Source: Parathalassolituus penaei (lineage in GTDB: Bacteria; Pseudomonadota; Gammaproteobacteria; Pseudomonadales; Oceanobacteraceae). Taken from it: a stretch of 64,000 bases of DNA. Positions 28,129 through 38,732 of the stretch are shown here, piece after piece. The notes below the pieces were generated by a model. That model was not told the origin of the DNA, made no database searches, and was given only the letters and a program-made list of their open reading frames with translations. The stretch spans positions 173,665 to 237,664 of the forward strand of contig NZ_JAPNOA010000018.1 of the NCBI RefSeq assembly GCF_026626885.1, read 5' to 3'. How positions within the stretch are numbered: the first letter of the stretch is position 1; the number at the start of each line of letters is the position of its first letter. The translations under genes were made by a program, and so were the position numbers.

Positions 28129-29150
28129 CTCTGGCCAATATCGGCGCGGTGGGCGTAATCGCCGATCTTGAAGGTACGGTTTTGTCCGATACCGATCGCC
28201 AGATTCTGTCTGCTCCGGCGTTGTCAGGACTGATCCTGTTTGCCCGCAACTATGAATCCCCAAGCCAGCTTTGCGAGCTGGTGGCGTCAGTGCGGGCAAT
28301 TCGTGCGGATCTGCCGTTTTTTGTGGATCAGGAAGGTGGCCGGGTTCAGCGTTTCCGCGAAGGGTTCAGTCGTCTGCCGACTATGCTGACCCTTGGCCAT
28401 GCTTACGATCAAAACCCGACGGCTACATTGGCGCATGCCCGCCAGCTGGGCTGGCTGATGGCCAGCGAGTTGCAGCAGTGTGGTGTGGATGTCAGTTTTG
28501 CTCCGGTTCTGGATGTTGAACGCGGGTTGTCCAAAGTGATTGGCAATCGTGCATTTGCAATGGACCCGGCACGGGTGACCCTGCTGGCGGGTGCTTTTAT
28601 TGATGGTATGGCGGACGCGGGTATGGCTGCGGTGGGGAAACATTTTCCTGGCCATGGTGCGGTGGAAGCGGACTCTCATCATGAGCTGCCGGTGGATGCG
28701 CGTTCGCTTGAACAACTGCGTTACGACATGCGTCCGTTTGTGCACCTGATCAGCCACGGCAAGTTGGGTGGCATCATGCCGTCACATGTGTTGTATCCGG
28801 CGCTGGACCCGCTGCGAACGGCTGGTTTTTCGTCGCGCTGGCTCGATTTTCTGCGCAGCCAGCTGGGATTCGGTGGTGTGATTTTCAGTGACGATCTGAG
28901 TATGGAAGGCGCGGCGGCTGCCGGTGGTTATGCTGAACGCGCTGAGCAGGCCATGGCGGCTGGTTGTAATGCGCTGGTGGTGTGTAACCGTCCGCAGGGT
29001 GCAATGGCGGTGCTGGCGGCGACTGCGCAGCAATTGCAAAATGGCCGACCATTACTGGATTTGTCGGCGTGGCGTAATCATACGGCTGTTGATGCCAGCC
29101 AGCTGCAGAGTGTTCGCTCTGAGCTGAGTGCTGCCGGTTTGCTGGGCTGA
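28113..29150 (+). CDS. nagZ: Beta-N-acetylhexosaminidase
   Basis: A 345-residue cytoplasmic GH3 enzyme that removes GlcNAc from muropeptides during cell-wall recycling. KHFPGHG at 176-182 and DSHHELP at 187-193 are the GH3 NagZ loop with the catalytic Asp-His dyad, and IFSDDLSM at about 257-264 holds the nucleophile. It overlaps the L,D-transpeptidase gene upstream and is followed after 35 bp by the phosphorylase gene. Confidence 0.96.
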   Translation: MSQSLTLANIGAVGVIADLEGTVLSDTDRQILSAPALSGLILFARNYESPSQLCELVASVRAIRADLPFFVDQEGGRVQRFREGFSRLPTMLTLGHAYDQNPTATLAHARQLGWLMASELQQCGVDVSFAPVLDVERGLSKVIGNRAFAMDPARVTLLAGAFIDGMADAGMAAVGKHFPGHGAVEADSHHELPVDARSLEQLRYDMRPFVHLISHGKLGGIMPSHVLYPALDPLRTAGFSSRWLDFLRSQLGFGGVIFSDDLSMEGAAAAGGYAERAEQAMAAGCNALVVCNRPQGAMAVLAATAQQLQNGRPLLDLSAWRNHTAVDASQLQSVRSELSAAGLLG

Positions 29151-29164
29151 TTGGCCCTGAATAG

Positions 29165-29932
<768 letters not shown>

Positions 29933-29956
29933 TACGCCGTGAGGCTGGTTGCATAA

Positions 29957-29986
29957 CAGAAAAGCCCGCCAAATGGCGGGCTTTTC
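29957..29986. terminator. Rho-independent terminator, probably bidirectional
   Basis: CAGAAAAGCCCGCC pairs with GGCGGGCTTTTCTG around an AAAT loop. The A run on one side and T run on the other suit transcripts in both directions. It ends the nagZ-phosphorylase operon. Confidence 0.85.
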
Positions 29987-30039
29987 TGATTGGCACTGTT
30001 TCGTCTTGTTCTCGTGTCGGATGGCTGCACGGCTTGTTA

Positions 30040-30340
30040 ATTGGCACAGCAGTTTGCCCTCTTTGGGGACCTTGTCCCCCGGCCGGGCGGGCCTCCCCCT
30101 GCTTTTGCCCGACTGGGCTCGTTTATCCGGTATTCACCGACAACGGCTGTTCGACCCCGACCCGATGGCACGTCCCTGTACCAACGGGTCTGGCGGGGCA
30201 TCCATGCCCCGGCCGGGTCGGCCGTTGCGGTGAATCCCGGCTCGCCCAGATGGGCATGTTGCAGCCAGCTGCGCTGGGCTAATCCGCTATCTTTGCTTTG
30301 GGTTTTCAGTGCCGCGAAACCACGTTGGTCGTGCGGCAAC
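30040..30340. other. GC-rich noncoding stretch
   Basis: About 300 bp between the terminator at 29986 and the mfd stop with many C/G runs and short palindromes, for example GGGGCATCCATGCCCC at 30195-30210. Open frames exist here on both strands, but none has a ribosome site or protein-like composition, so I call no gene. It may be a decayed gene or a repeat. Confidence 0.35.
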
Positions 30341-30345
30341 CTCCG

Positions 30346-33300
30346 TTACAGCTCTTTCTGCAGCTCGGTCAGTATCTGCTCAATAGTGTTAAAGCGCCGT
30401 TCGATCGTGTCCATCTTGAAGAAAAAGCGCAGGGTGTGGCCACCTTCAAGTTTGTAACTGGCGGATTTGCTCTGCACCAGTCGCACCAGGGTGAACGGAT
30501 TGATGGTGGTGTGGGCGCCAAACTCGATACGACCATGTTCCGGCCCGGCGTCGAGTTTGCGGATTCCGAGTGGATTCAGGCGCAGTTTCAGGGAGGTCTG
30601 ACGGAACAGGTTACGGGTCGGCTCTGGTAACAAACCGAAGCGATCAATCATCTCCACCTGCAGTTCATGCAGGTCGTCATCGCTCTGGCAGTTGGCCATA
30701 CGTTTGTAGAGCGTCAGGCGGGTGTTAACGTCGGGCAGGTAGTCGGACGGAATCAGTGCCGCCAGGTGCAGGTTGACTTCAGCACCGGCATCCGGGCTGA
30801 GATCGTCCGATGGCATCTTGCCAGAACGCATGGCTTTGACTGCCTGTTCCAGCATTTCCATATACAGACTGAGACCGATGCTTTCGATCTGGCCGCTCTG
30901 TTCTTCACCGAGTAATTCACCGGCACCACGGATTTCCAGGTCGTGGGTGGCCAGCATAAAACCGGCACCCAGATCCTGCGCCGAAGCGATGGCTTCGAGA
31001 CGTTTTTCGGCGTCTTTGGTCAGGGTCTTCGGCGGTGGTGTTAACAGATAGGCGTAGGCCTGGTGGTGCGAACGGCCAACCCGGCCGCGCAGCTGGTGCA
31101 GCTGCGCCAGACCAAATTTGTCGGCGCGCTCGATAATAATGGTGTTGGCGGACGGAATGTCGATACCGGTTTCAATGATGGTGGTACAGACCAGTACGTT
31201 AAAACGCTTGTGGTAGAAATCACTCATCACGGTTTCGAGTTCGCGCTCGGACATCTGGCCGTGGGCGTGTACCACACGGGCTTCCGGCAACAGCTCATCG
31301 AGGTCGCGGGCGACTTTTTCGATGGTTTTGACTTCGTTGTGCAGGTAATACACCTGACCACCACGGAGAATCTCACGCAGAATCGATTCCTTGATGGTGG
31401 CTTCGTCGTACTGGCGCACGAAGGTTTTGACGCTCAGACGGCGCGCTGGTGGGGTGGCGATAATCGACAGGTCGCGAATGCTGGCCATTGCCATGTTGAG
31501 CGTACGCGGAATAGGCGTGGCGGTGAGGGTCAGAATGTCGACCTCCGCACGCAGTGCCTTGATACGTTCTTTCTGTTGCACACCAAAGCGGTGTTCTTCG
31601 TCGATGATCAGCAAGCCCAGATGTTCGAACTTCACATCTTTCTGCAGCAGCTTGTGGGTGCCTACAACAATATCGGTTTTGCCTTCGAGCATGCTGTCGA
31701 GGGCTTTCTGGGTGTCCTTGGCGGATTTGAAGCGCGACAGCACATCGACTTTTACCGGCCATTCGGCAAAGCGGTCGGCGAAGTTCTGGTAGTGCTGCTG
31801 AGCCAGCAAGGTGGTGGGCACCAGTACTGCGACCTGTTTGCCACTCTGTACGGCCATAAAGGCTGCGCGCATGGCCACTTCGGTTTTACCGAAACCGACG
31901 TCACCACACACCAGTCGGTCCATCGGACGTGGTGAACACATATCGTTGATAACGGCGTCGATGGCCGCTTGCTGATCCGGGGTTTCCTCGTAAGGGAAGC
32001 CGGCCGCAAAACGTTCGTATTCTTCGTCCGGACCGGCAAATGCATAACCCTTGCGAGCCTCGCGGCGGGCGTAGATTTCCAGCAACTCGGCGGCGGTATC
32101 ACGGATTTTCTCGGCGGCCTTGCGTTTGGCCTGCGCCCATTTTTCGGTGCCGAGTTTGTTGATTGGCACTTCGCCGTCAACAGCACCGCCATAGCGCGAA
32201 ATCAGGTGCAGCGACGATACCGGCACATAAAGCTTGCTGTTGCCCTGATATTCCAGCACCAGAAATTCGTTGACCTGGCCACCAGCGTCGAGTGCCTGCA
32301 GGCCCTGGTACAGACCAATACCATGATCAAGGTGAACCACGGGTGAGCCGGGTTGCAGCTCGGACAGGTCGCGAATCACCATGTCGGCATCGACTTTCTG
32401 GCGTGCGCGACGACGGCTCTGGCGAATACGCTGGCCGTACAGCTCGTTTTCGGTCACCAGGCTGATGGCGGTCTCGCCATTAATGGTGAAGCCGTTGTTC
32501 AGTGGTGCAACCGTCAGCGCCAGGGTCTGGTCGCCATCGACAAACTCTTCCCAGCTGCCAATCTCACGGGCGACGACACGAATACGGCCGAGCATTTCTT
32601 TTAATGCTTCACGGCGACCGGCGGATTCGGCGCAGAACAGCACACGCTGACGGGTCTGGCCCGACAACCAGGTTTGCAGGCGCTGCAGTGGTTGTTCCAG
32701 GCGGGCATCCACACTGAGGTCGGGCAGGGTAGCGCTGTCAAAACGGGTGGCGCCAGCACGGTCCGGCATCGGATTCTGATCATCGTGCCACTGGATACGC
32801 GGGTACTGGTTCAGCTGGGTAAACAGCTGTTCGGTAGCCATAAACAGCGCGGCTGGAGGCAAAATCGGGCGGGTGCGGTCGTAACGACGGCTTTCATAAC
32901 GTTGTTCCAGTTCGGTGCGGAACTGGCCAATGGCGGCGTCGACACCGGCGCTGTGCACAATCAGGCTGTTGGCTGGCAGGTGGTCAAACAGGTTGCCCAG
33001 ATCTTCAGCAAAAAACAGCGGCAGATAATATTCGATACCGGCAGGGGCAATGCCCTGGGTGATGTCCATGTAAACCGGACAGTCATTCGGATTGTGCTCG
33101 AAAAAATCAAACCAGCGGGCCTTGAACAGGCGCACGCTGGCGGTGTTCAGGGGGAATTCCCGCGCTGGCAAAATGCGGATTTCCTTGACCTTGTCGAGGG
33201 TGCGCTGGCTTTCCGGGTCGAAGGTACGCAGAGATTCGATTTCATCAATCACCAGCTCAATCCGGAATGGCTGTTCAGCCCCCATCGGATAGATGTCGAT

Positions 33301-33807
33301 GATGGACCCGCGTACCGCGAATTCACCGTGTTCATAGACCGTATCGACACAACGGTAACCGGCGGCTTCCAGCTGTTTGCGGCTGTTGTCGAGGTTAAAT
33401 GTCTGGCCGACATCCAGTGAGAAACTCTGGCCCTGATAGAAACTGGCTGGTGGCAGGCGCTGCAGCAGGGTGGCAATCGGAATAATCAGAATGCCCTGTT
33501 GCACATCCTGCAGGCGGGTCAGGGTGGCAATACGCTGGGAGATAATGTCCTGATGGGGCGAGAACACGTCATACGGCAGCGTTTCCCAGTCTGGAAATAG
33601 CAGGATGTCGAGTTCGCTGGCAAAAAAGCGGATTTCTTCTTCCAGTTGCTGGGCGCTGCTGGAGTCGGCGGTAATGACCAGGGTCAGGCCTTTGTGCTCG
33701 CGGGCGGCGCTACTGATGGCGAGTGCCAGGGCAGAGCCGTGCAGATTTCCCCAGAAGCGGCGTTCGGCCGCCCGGGAGGGCAGTTCGGGGCGGATTGGGC
33801 TGGTCAT
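30346..33807 (-). CDS. mfd: Transcription-repair coupling factor
   Basis: A 1153-residue translocase that removes stalled RNA polymerase and recruits UvrA. The N-terminal UvrB-like module begins SPIRPELPSRAAERRFWG. The RNA-polymerase interaction domain has VVHLDHGIGLYQGL. The helicase part has Walker A GDVGFGKTEVAMRAAF, the DEEH box (LLIDEEHRFGV), and LTATPIPRTLNMA. The C-terminal TRCF domain is complete. ATG 33807 follows GGAGA; the upstream 64-codon extension lacks protein character. Length is normal. Confidence 0.97.
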   Translation of the reverse strand: MTSPIRPELPSRAAERRFWGNLHGSALALAISSAAREHKGLTLVITADSSSAQQLEEEIRFFASELDILLFPDWETLPYDVFSPHQDIISQRIATLTRLQDVQQGILIIPIATLLQRLPPASFYQGQSFSLDVGQTFNLDNSRKQLEAAGYRCVDTVYEHGEFAVRGSIIDIYPMGAEQPFRIELVIDEIESLRTFDPESQRTLDKVKEIRILPAREFPLNTASVRLFKARWFDFFEHNPNDCPVYMDITQGIAPAGIEYYLPLFFAEDLGNLFDHLPANSLIVHSAGVDAAIGQFRTELEQRYESRRYDRTRPILPPAALFMATEQLFTQLNQYPRIQWHDDQNPMPDRAGATRFDSATLPDLSVDARLEQPLQRLQTWLSGQTRQRVLFCAESAGRREALKEMLGRIRVVAREIGSWEEFVDGDQTLALTVAPLNNGFTINGETAISLVTENELYGQRIRQSRRRARQKVDADMVIRDLSELQPGSPVVHLDHGIGLYQGLQALDAGGQVNEFLVLEYQGNSKLYVPVSSLHLISRYGGAVDGEVPINKLGTEKWAQAKRKAAEKIRDTAAELLEIYARREARKGYAFAGPDEEYERFAAGFPYEETPDQQAAIDAVINDMCSPRPMDRLVCGDVGFGKTEVAMRAAFMAVQSGKQVAVLVPTTLLAQQHYQNFADRFAEWPVKVDVLSRFKSAKDTQKALDSMLEGKTDIVVGTHKLLQKDVKFEHLGLLIIDEEHRFGVQQKERIKALRAEVDILTLTATPIPRTLNMAMASIRDLSIIATPPARRLSVKTFVRQYDEATIKESILREILRGGQVYYLHNEVKTIEKVARDLDELLPEARVVHAHGQMSERELETVMSDFYHKRFNVLVCTTIIETGIDIPSANTIIIERADKFGLAQLHQLRGRVGRSHHQAYAYLLTPPPKTLTKDAEKRLEAIASAQDLGAGFMLATHDLEIRGAGELLGEEQSGQIESIGLSLYMEMLEQAVKAMRSGKMPSDDLSPDAGAEVNLHLAALIPSDYLPDVNTRLTLYKRMANCQSDDDLHELQVEMIDRFGLLPEPTRNLFRQTSLKLRLNPLGIRKLDAGPEHGRIEFGAHTTINPFTLVRLVQSKSASYKLEGGHTLRFFFKMDTIERRFNTIEQILTELQKEL

Positions 33808-33895
33808 GAATTCTCCGTGAATAGGCGGTCGATGCCGTCGGTCGCCAGTGTAATCAATTGCGGGCGCGGGTGCACAGTCTGCACCGGTAGCGCGC

Positions 33896-34936
33896 TCAGG
33901 TCGGGCAATTTTCGCGCAGGTATACCGTGATCTCCGGTTTGATTCCCAGTGGTCGTTCACCTTCGCGAGCAAAATGGCGGGCGAGGGTGGCCAACGCACT
34001 CAAGGCTTCTTTCTCCGGGTTCTGGTCGATCACGGCGTCGATCACGCCATCCTGTAACAGCTGACGGCGTTCCGGGGTCAGTTCGTGGCTGATCACAATC
34101 GGTTTGTGGTTGAACCGCTGTTCGTGAAGTGCCAATACCCGCGCAATCGACTGGTCACCGGTCGACAGATTATAGACCCCGGCCAATTGTGGTTGCTGAC
34201 GCAGGGCGTCGGCCAGAAGCTGGCCAGCCTGTTGCGGGTTTTCCCGGGTTTCGACCAGCGCCTGCATATAACAGTGGGGATAACGGCTGGCCAGCAAGGC
34301 GCGGAACCCCTGTTCGCGCTGCCCCTGACTGACATAACTCTGCATCCCGGAAATCACCAGAATCGGGCCGCCTTGCGGGCCAATAAAGCGTCCCATCAGT
34401 TCGGCGGCGGTACGTCCAGCGGCGAGGTTGTCGATGCCGATATAGGCCAGCTTGTTGGTTAAGGGCAGATCGGACGACAACACTACCAGCGGGATGCGAC
34501 TGGCGATGTCGTCCATGGTGCGCACCAGCACGGGTTCGTTCGGCAGGGCCACAATCATGGCGTCATGCTGACGGGCAATTCGACTGGCAAGTATGCTGAC
34601 CTCCTCAATGGTGCGCTCACTGACTCCCTGATTGCCTTCGTAATAATGAAGGCTGATCTGGATGTTGGCGGTCTGATACAGGCTGCGTGCGTAGCGGAAG
34701 CTTTTCTGCAGGGCATCGTAGAAGGGATTGGATGGATGCTGCATCAACACCGCAAAACGCAGGATTTTGCCGGGGTTGCGTTGCAAGTCACGGTCAGCGC
34801 CGAGCTTGCGGGCCTGTTCCAGCACCCGGCGTTCTTTTTCGATACTGACTCCGCCACGGCGGTTTAACACCCGGTCAACGGTGGCCGTGCTGACGTTAGC
34901 CGCTTTGGCGATATCTTCGATGCTGATTCTGGCCAT
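33896..34936 (-). CDS. LacI-family transcriptional regulator
   Basis: A 346-residue regulator with an N-terminal LacI helix-turn-helix (residues about 3-25: ISIEDIAKAANVSTATVDRV) and a periplasmic-binding-like sugar domain (FYDALQKSFRYARSLYQTA, YIGIDNLAAGRTAAELMGRF). GGAG 7 bp upstream fixes ATG 34936. It is divergent from a Gfo/Idh/MocA oxidoreductase, with a dyad at 34955-34972 in between, so it probably controls that gene and itself. The effector is unknown; the family often senses polyols, inositols or sugars. Confidence 0.85.
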   Translation of the reverse strand: MARISIEDIAKAANVSTATVDRVLNRRGGVSIEKERRVLEQARKLGADRDLQRNPGKILRFAVLMQHPSNPFYDALQKSFRYARSLYQTANIQISLHYYEGNQGVSERTIEEVSILASRIARQHDAMIVALPNEPVLVRTMDDIASRIPLVVLSSDLPLTNKLAYIGIDNLAAGRTAAELMGRFIGPQGGPILVISGMQSYVSQGQREQGFRALLASRYPHCYMQALVETRENPQQAGQLLADALRQQPQLAGVYNLSTGDQSIARVLALHEQRFNHKPIVISHELTPERRQLLQDGVIDAVIDQNPEKEALSALATLARHFAREGERPLGIKPEITVYLRENCPT

Positions 34937-34954
34937 CTGCTGCTCCTGCTGCGA

Positions 34955-34972
34955 TTGATGGAAAACCATCAA
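34955..34972. promoter_or_regulatory. Operator candidate for the LacI-type regulator
   Basis: TTGATGG and CCATCAA are perfect 7-bp inverted arms around AAAA, 18 bp upstream of the regulator start. It is the best dyad in the 192-bp divergent gap. Binding by the adjacent regulator is inferred from position only. Confidence 0.45.
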
Positions 34973-35128
34973 AAATCCGATGTTCTGATTGAATTGTCTC
35001 CCGTTTAATGAACGCCAGCCAGTCGTCATTCACACGCAGCGGAGTCGGCCCCTGCTGAATTGCCTGACTGCTGTCTCGTTGCAACAACCATTTCTTTCCA
35101 ACAAAAATAAAGAACATCGAGGATTACC

Positions 35129-36271
35129 ATGGCGGAAAACATTCAATCCCGTCCTGAAATTGGCGTCGGCGTTATTGGTGCCGGTTATATGGGCAAGGCT
35201 TACAGCATTGCTTTCAACGCGGTGAATGCGACCTTCCCGCTGACCGCCAATGCGCGGTTGGAAATGCTGGCAACCATGGAACATGAGGATGCTGAAGGGC
35301 GCGCCCGTAGTTGGGGCTACAAACGTGCGACCCGTAACTGGCGCGAACTGATTGAAGATCCTGCGGTTGATGTGGTGGCCGTTTGTACTCCGACCTTTAT
35401 GCACCAGGAAATGGCGATGGCCGCTATTCGTGCTGGCAAACATGTGATTTGTGAAAAGCCGATTGCGCTGGATGCGGCGTCTGCTCGTGCGATGGCCGAC
35501 GCTGCTGAGGCCGCCGGGGTGGTGAATCTGGTGGGTTATAACTATGCCCGCAATCCGGCGGCGCAGCTGGCGCGTCAGATGATTCAGGCTGGCGAGCTTG
35601 GCGATATCGTCAGCTTTCGTGGTACTCACGTTGAGGATTTTCTGGCCGACCCGCAAGCCGGTATCAGCTGGCGTCAGCAAAAGGACTTTTCCAGCCGTGC
35701 CGGTGCGTTAGGGGATCTGGCATCCCATATTGTGAACCTCGCGCATTACCTCTGTGGTCCGATCAGCCGGGTAGTGGGGGATCGTCAGGTGGTGCATGCC
35801 CAGCGTCCGGATGCCAATGGCAATCTGCTGCCGGTTGAAAACGATGATCAGGCGTCTTTCCTGATGCGGTTTGCCAATGGTGCGATGGGTTCTATTGAAG
35901 CCAGTCGGGTAGCGCTGGGGCGCAAGATGGGGCTGACGTTCGAAGTTACCGGTACCCGTGGCAGTCTGTATTTCACTCAGGAACGTATGGCGGAATTGCA
36001 GTTTTACAGTGGTTCGGATGATCCGGCCCGCAGTGGTTTCCGCACCATCCTGATTGGCCCGCAGCATCCGGATTATGGCCATTTCTGTCTGGGTGACGGT
36101 CATGGCATCGGCTTTAACGATATGGTGACCATCGAGATGCGTGACCTGCTGGAAGCCATCAGTGCTGGTCGTCCGCTGTGGTCGACCTTCCGCGACGCTT
36201 GCCACACCGCCGATGTAGTGGAAGCGGTGCTGCGTTCTTGCGATAGCGGCCACTGGCAGACGCTCGAATAA
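35129..36271 (+). CDS. Gfo/Idh/MocA-family oxidoreductase
   Basis: A 380-residue NAD(P)-dependent sugar or polyol dehydrogenase. The Rossmann motif is VGVIGAGYMGKAYSIAF near residue 12, and the EKP motif is ICEKPIALDAASA near residue 112; the C-terminal alpha/beta domain has GDLASHIVNLAHYLCGP with the catalytic-region His. The divergent LacI regulator suggests substrate-induced expression. No transporter or other catabolic gene is adjacent, so the substrate cannot be named; inositol or another polyol is possible. Confidence 0.83.
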   Translation: MAENIQSRPEIGVGVIGAGYMGKAYSIAFNAVNATFPLTANARLEMLATMEHEDAEGRARSWGYKRATRNWRELIEDPAVDVVAVCTPTFMHQEMAMAAIRAGKHVICEKPIALDAASARAMADAAEAAGVVNLVGYNYARNPAAQLARQMIQAGELGDIVSFRGTHVEDFLADPQAGISWRQQKDFSSRAGALGDLASHIVNLAHYLCGPISRVVGDRQVVHAQRPDANGNLLPVENDDQASFLMRFANGAMGSIEASRVALGRKMGLTFEVTGTRGSLYFTQERMAELQFYSGSDDPARSGFRTILIGPQHPDYGHFCLGDGHGIGFNDMVTIEMRDLLEAISAGRPLWSTFRDACHTADVVEAVLRSCDSGHWQTLE

Positions 36272-36346
36272 CCCCTGAAGTTACGATTCGCAAGTTGATG
36301 GTTTCTGAAATCGGGAGATATGTCCGCCCCTCTTTTCGTCAATAAT

Positions 36347-36421
36347 CATGATTTTTCAAAAATCGTGGCTCACTCTTTTGTCTTGCCAAAATGCTTTTGG
36401 GGTCAACCCGACCCCTTTTTT
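36347..36421 (+). terminator. Hairpin pair ending the oxidoreductase transcript
   Basis: The second structure is a good intrinsic terminator: GGGGTC (36399-36404) pairs with GACCCC (36410-36415), followed by six T. A preceding imperfect hairpin (CATGATTTTT with AAAAATCGTG) lies at 36347-36368. The rest of the gap up to the gap gene (36422-36941) is AT-rich and has only a TCTACGTAGA palindrome at 36827-36836 and a GCCGAT/ATCGGC hairpin near 36862; no gene is supported there. Confidence 0.7.
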
Positions 36422-36941
36422 ATAGAAAAAATGTCAGCTTATTCCGACCTGCGGCAATATTTTTTGCAGAATAAATACCGATCTGAGGGGGGAGATTAGG
36501 CTTGGAAAAGGTCATTTTTCCGTTAAGTTTCCAAAATTTGTTGGTTAACCAATTAAAATGTCATGGATTGCTGATACTGCCTTGCAGGGTTCCAAGACGG
36601 TTTTTGATGGTTGCTTTGGAACGTATCCAGTTGCCTGCTTTTATAATAATCCCGTCAGTAATTGGTGCGCTTTGGCCCGCTAATTCTGGCTTGAAAGGCT
36701 CATGGTTGCTGGTTTTGTTTCGATTCGAAAGTGCTCTGCTCTGACAAAATCGCTGGGATGTAGTAGAAAATTGAGATGCGATTGGTAACGCTGGTGGAAT
36801 GAAAGTTTTTCTGTTTTGTGGTCTTTTCTACGTAGATTTCCTACCAAAAAGGTTGATTTTTCCGCCGATTGTGATCGGCGCCGCGCCCGTGCATAATTCG
36901 CCCCGATCAAGCCTATGAACACTTGAATGGAAGGTGTACCT

Positions 36942-38387
36942 GTGACCCAAGATATGCGTGATTCCTGCCTGCAGGACTGGAGCGACCGCGAAGCCGTTGC
37001 TGAATCCATGCTGCCACTCGTTGGTAGTCTGTTTCGCAAGAACAACGTGATTACCTCTCTGTATGGTCGAGCCATCATCAATCGCTCTGTGATTGATATC
37101 ATGAAAGCCCACCGCTTTGTCCGTCATATGGAAAAGCAGGAATTGACCGTTCACGATACATTCCCGGTACTGAAGGCTTTGACCGAGCTGGACGTTAACA
37201 GCATCCATGTGGATATTGGCCGTCTGGCTGTGAAATACCGCAAGGAAGGCAATGGCATGGACGTTAAAGAGTTCGTTGCTGCCGAACTGGGGGATGCCAT
37301 TGGCCAAAACCCTGTTGATAGCGAAAGCCGTGACATTGTGCTGTACGGTTTTGGCCGTATCGGTCGTTTGCTGGCTCGCATCCTGATCGAAAAAGCCGGT
37401 GCTGGCCGTGGTCTGCGCCTGCGTGCGATTGTGGTTCGTCGTGGTAAAGGTGACGACCTTGTGAAGCGTGCCAGCCTGCTGCGTCGTGACTCGGTCCATG
37501 GCACTTTCCGTGGCAGTCTGACTATTGATGAAGAAAATGAAGCGCTGATCGCCAACGGCAACTACATCAAGATCATTTACGCCAGCAACCCGGCTGAAAT
37601 CGATTATACCGCTTACGGCATCAACAATGCTCTGGTGATCGACAACACTGGTGTCTGGCGTGATCAGGCTGGCCTGAGCCAGCACCTGAATGCCAAGGGC
37701 GTTTCCCGTGTGCTGCTGACTGCTCCTGGCAAAGGCGACATCAAGAACATCGTTTACGGTATCAACCACTCTGATGTTGCAGCTGAAGACACCATTCTGT
37801 CTGCTGCTTCCTGTACTACCAACGCCATCACTCCGGTTCTGAAAGTGATGCACGACCAGTACAACATCATCAGCGGTCACGTTGAGACTGTTCACTCTTA
37901 CACCAACGACCAGAATCTGATCGACAACTACCACAGTGGTGATCGTCGTGGCCGTTCTGCTCCGCTGAACATGGTTATCACCGAAACTGGTGCTGCCAAA
38001 GCGGTTGCCAAGGCTCTGCCAGCACTGAAAGGCAAGCTGACCGGTAACGCTATTCGCGTTCCAACTCCTAACGTATCCATGGCAATCCTGTCTCTGAACC
38101 TGAGCAAGGAAGTGACTGTGGAAGAAGTGAACGATTACCTGCGTGATGTTTCCCTGAACACTGAACTGCACCGTCAGATCGACTGGGTAAACAGCCCTGA
38201 AGTGGTATCTACCGACTTCGTTGGCAACAGCCATGCCGGTATCGTGGACGCCAAGGCCACTATCGTTAACGGTTCTCACGTTAACCTGTACGTATGGTAC
38301 GACAACGAATACGGTTACAGCCGTCAGGTTGTTCGTATTGCTCATCAGCTGTGCGGCGTTGAATACCCGATGTTCCCACGCGCCTGA
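36942..38387 (+). CDS. gap: Glyceraldehyde-3-phosphate dehydrogenase, long form
   Basis: A 481-residue GAPDH with about 125 extra N-terminal residues, a form found in pseudomonads (PA3001) and relatives. The NAD-binding domain starts at DIVLYGFGRIGRLLARI, the catalytic Cys is in SAASCTTNAITPV, and the C-terminus has VNLYVWYDNEYGYS. GTG 36942 with AAGG 7 bp upstream gives the MTQ start usual for this group; ATG 36927 lacks a site. It precedes nqr as in P. aeruginosa. The extension may alter regulation or cofactor use; direction of flux (glycolysis or gluconeogenesis) is unknown. Confidence 0.9.
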   Translation: MTQDMRDSCLQDWSDREAVAESMLPLVGSLFRKNNVITSLYGRAIINRSVIDIMKAHRFVRHMEKQELTVHDTFPVLKALTELDVNSIHVDIGRLAVKYRKEGNGMDVKEFVAAELGDAIGQNPVDSESRDIVLYGFGRIGRLLARILIEKAGAGRGLRLRAIVVRRGKGDDLVKRASLLRRDSVHGTFRGSLTIDEENEALIANGNYIKIIYASNPAEIDYTAYGINNALVIDNTGVWRDQAGLSQHLNAKGVSRVLLTAPGKGDIKNIVYGINHSDVAAEDTILSAASCTTNAITPVLKVMHDQYNIISGHVETVHSYTNDQNLIDNYHSGDRRGRSAPLNMVITETGAAKAVAKALPALKGKLTGNAIRVPTPNVSMAILSLNLSKEVTVEEVNDYLRDVSLNTELHRQIDWVNSPEVVSTDFVGNSHAGIVDAKATIVNGSHVNLYVWYDNEYGYSRQVVRIAHQLCGVEYPMFPRA

Positions 38388-38393
38388 TGTGAT

Positions 38394-38441
38394 TGACCGG
38401 AACCCTGTTCCGGTCAGTTGTGCCCGCTACGGCGGGCACAA
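38394..38441 (+). terminator. Double hairpin terminator after gap
   Basis: TGACCGGAAC pairs with GTTCCGGTCA around CCT, and just beyond it TTGTGCCCGC pairs with GCGGGCACAA around a 4-base loop, followed by TCTTCTT. Both stems are perfect. Confidence 0.65.
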
Positions 38442-38610
38442 TCTTCTTCCCCGTATGGTCCGCCCTTGTTCTTTTCCGCTTTCTGAACCACTCAGAACTT
38501 TTATTCCGTTTTTGGTATGACCTGTAGCCGGTTGGTCGCTAGATTATTCGGCCCCTCATCTTTATACTACCCGCCGATTTTTAACTTAGTAAACTTAGCA
38601 AACGAGTCTC

Positions 38611-38671
38611 CAAGTACTTGTTTCCCCATATAAATGTCCAATGGGGAGTAGGTTCCATCTCGAGAGGAACC
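38611..38671 (+). promoter_or_regulatory. Structured leader upstream of nqrA
   Basis: Three dyads in a row: the palindrome CAAGTACTTG (38611-38620), CCCCAT/ATGGGG (38624-38629 / 38641-38646) and GGTTCC/GGAACC (38651-38656 / 38666-38671). They fall 60-120 bp before nqrA. They could be an operator series or a folded 5' leader; no known riboswitch class is recognised. Confidence 0.35.
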
Positions 38672-38732
38672 GAATTTCGGGCGTTTTGACGGGGTTTCGG
38701 TACTCTGGAAACCATGTGATTAGGCGAGGCAT

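Noticed and set aside
30041..30457. Proline-rich open frame ahead of mfd
   Set aside because: Runs into mfd on the opposite strand; composition reflects GC-rich DNA rather than a protein.
36502..36744. 80-codon frame upstream of gap
   Set aside because: AT-rich gap, no ribosome site, no protein-like pattern.
36828..38345. 505-codon open frame on the minus strand
   Set aside because: Shadow of the GAPDH gene.
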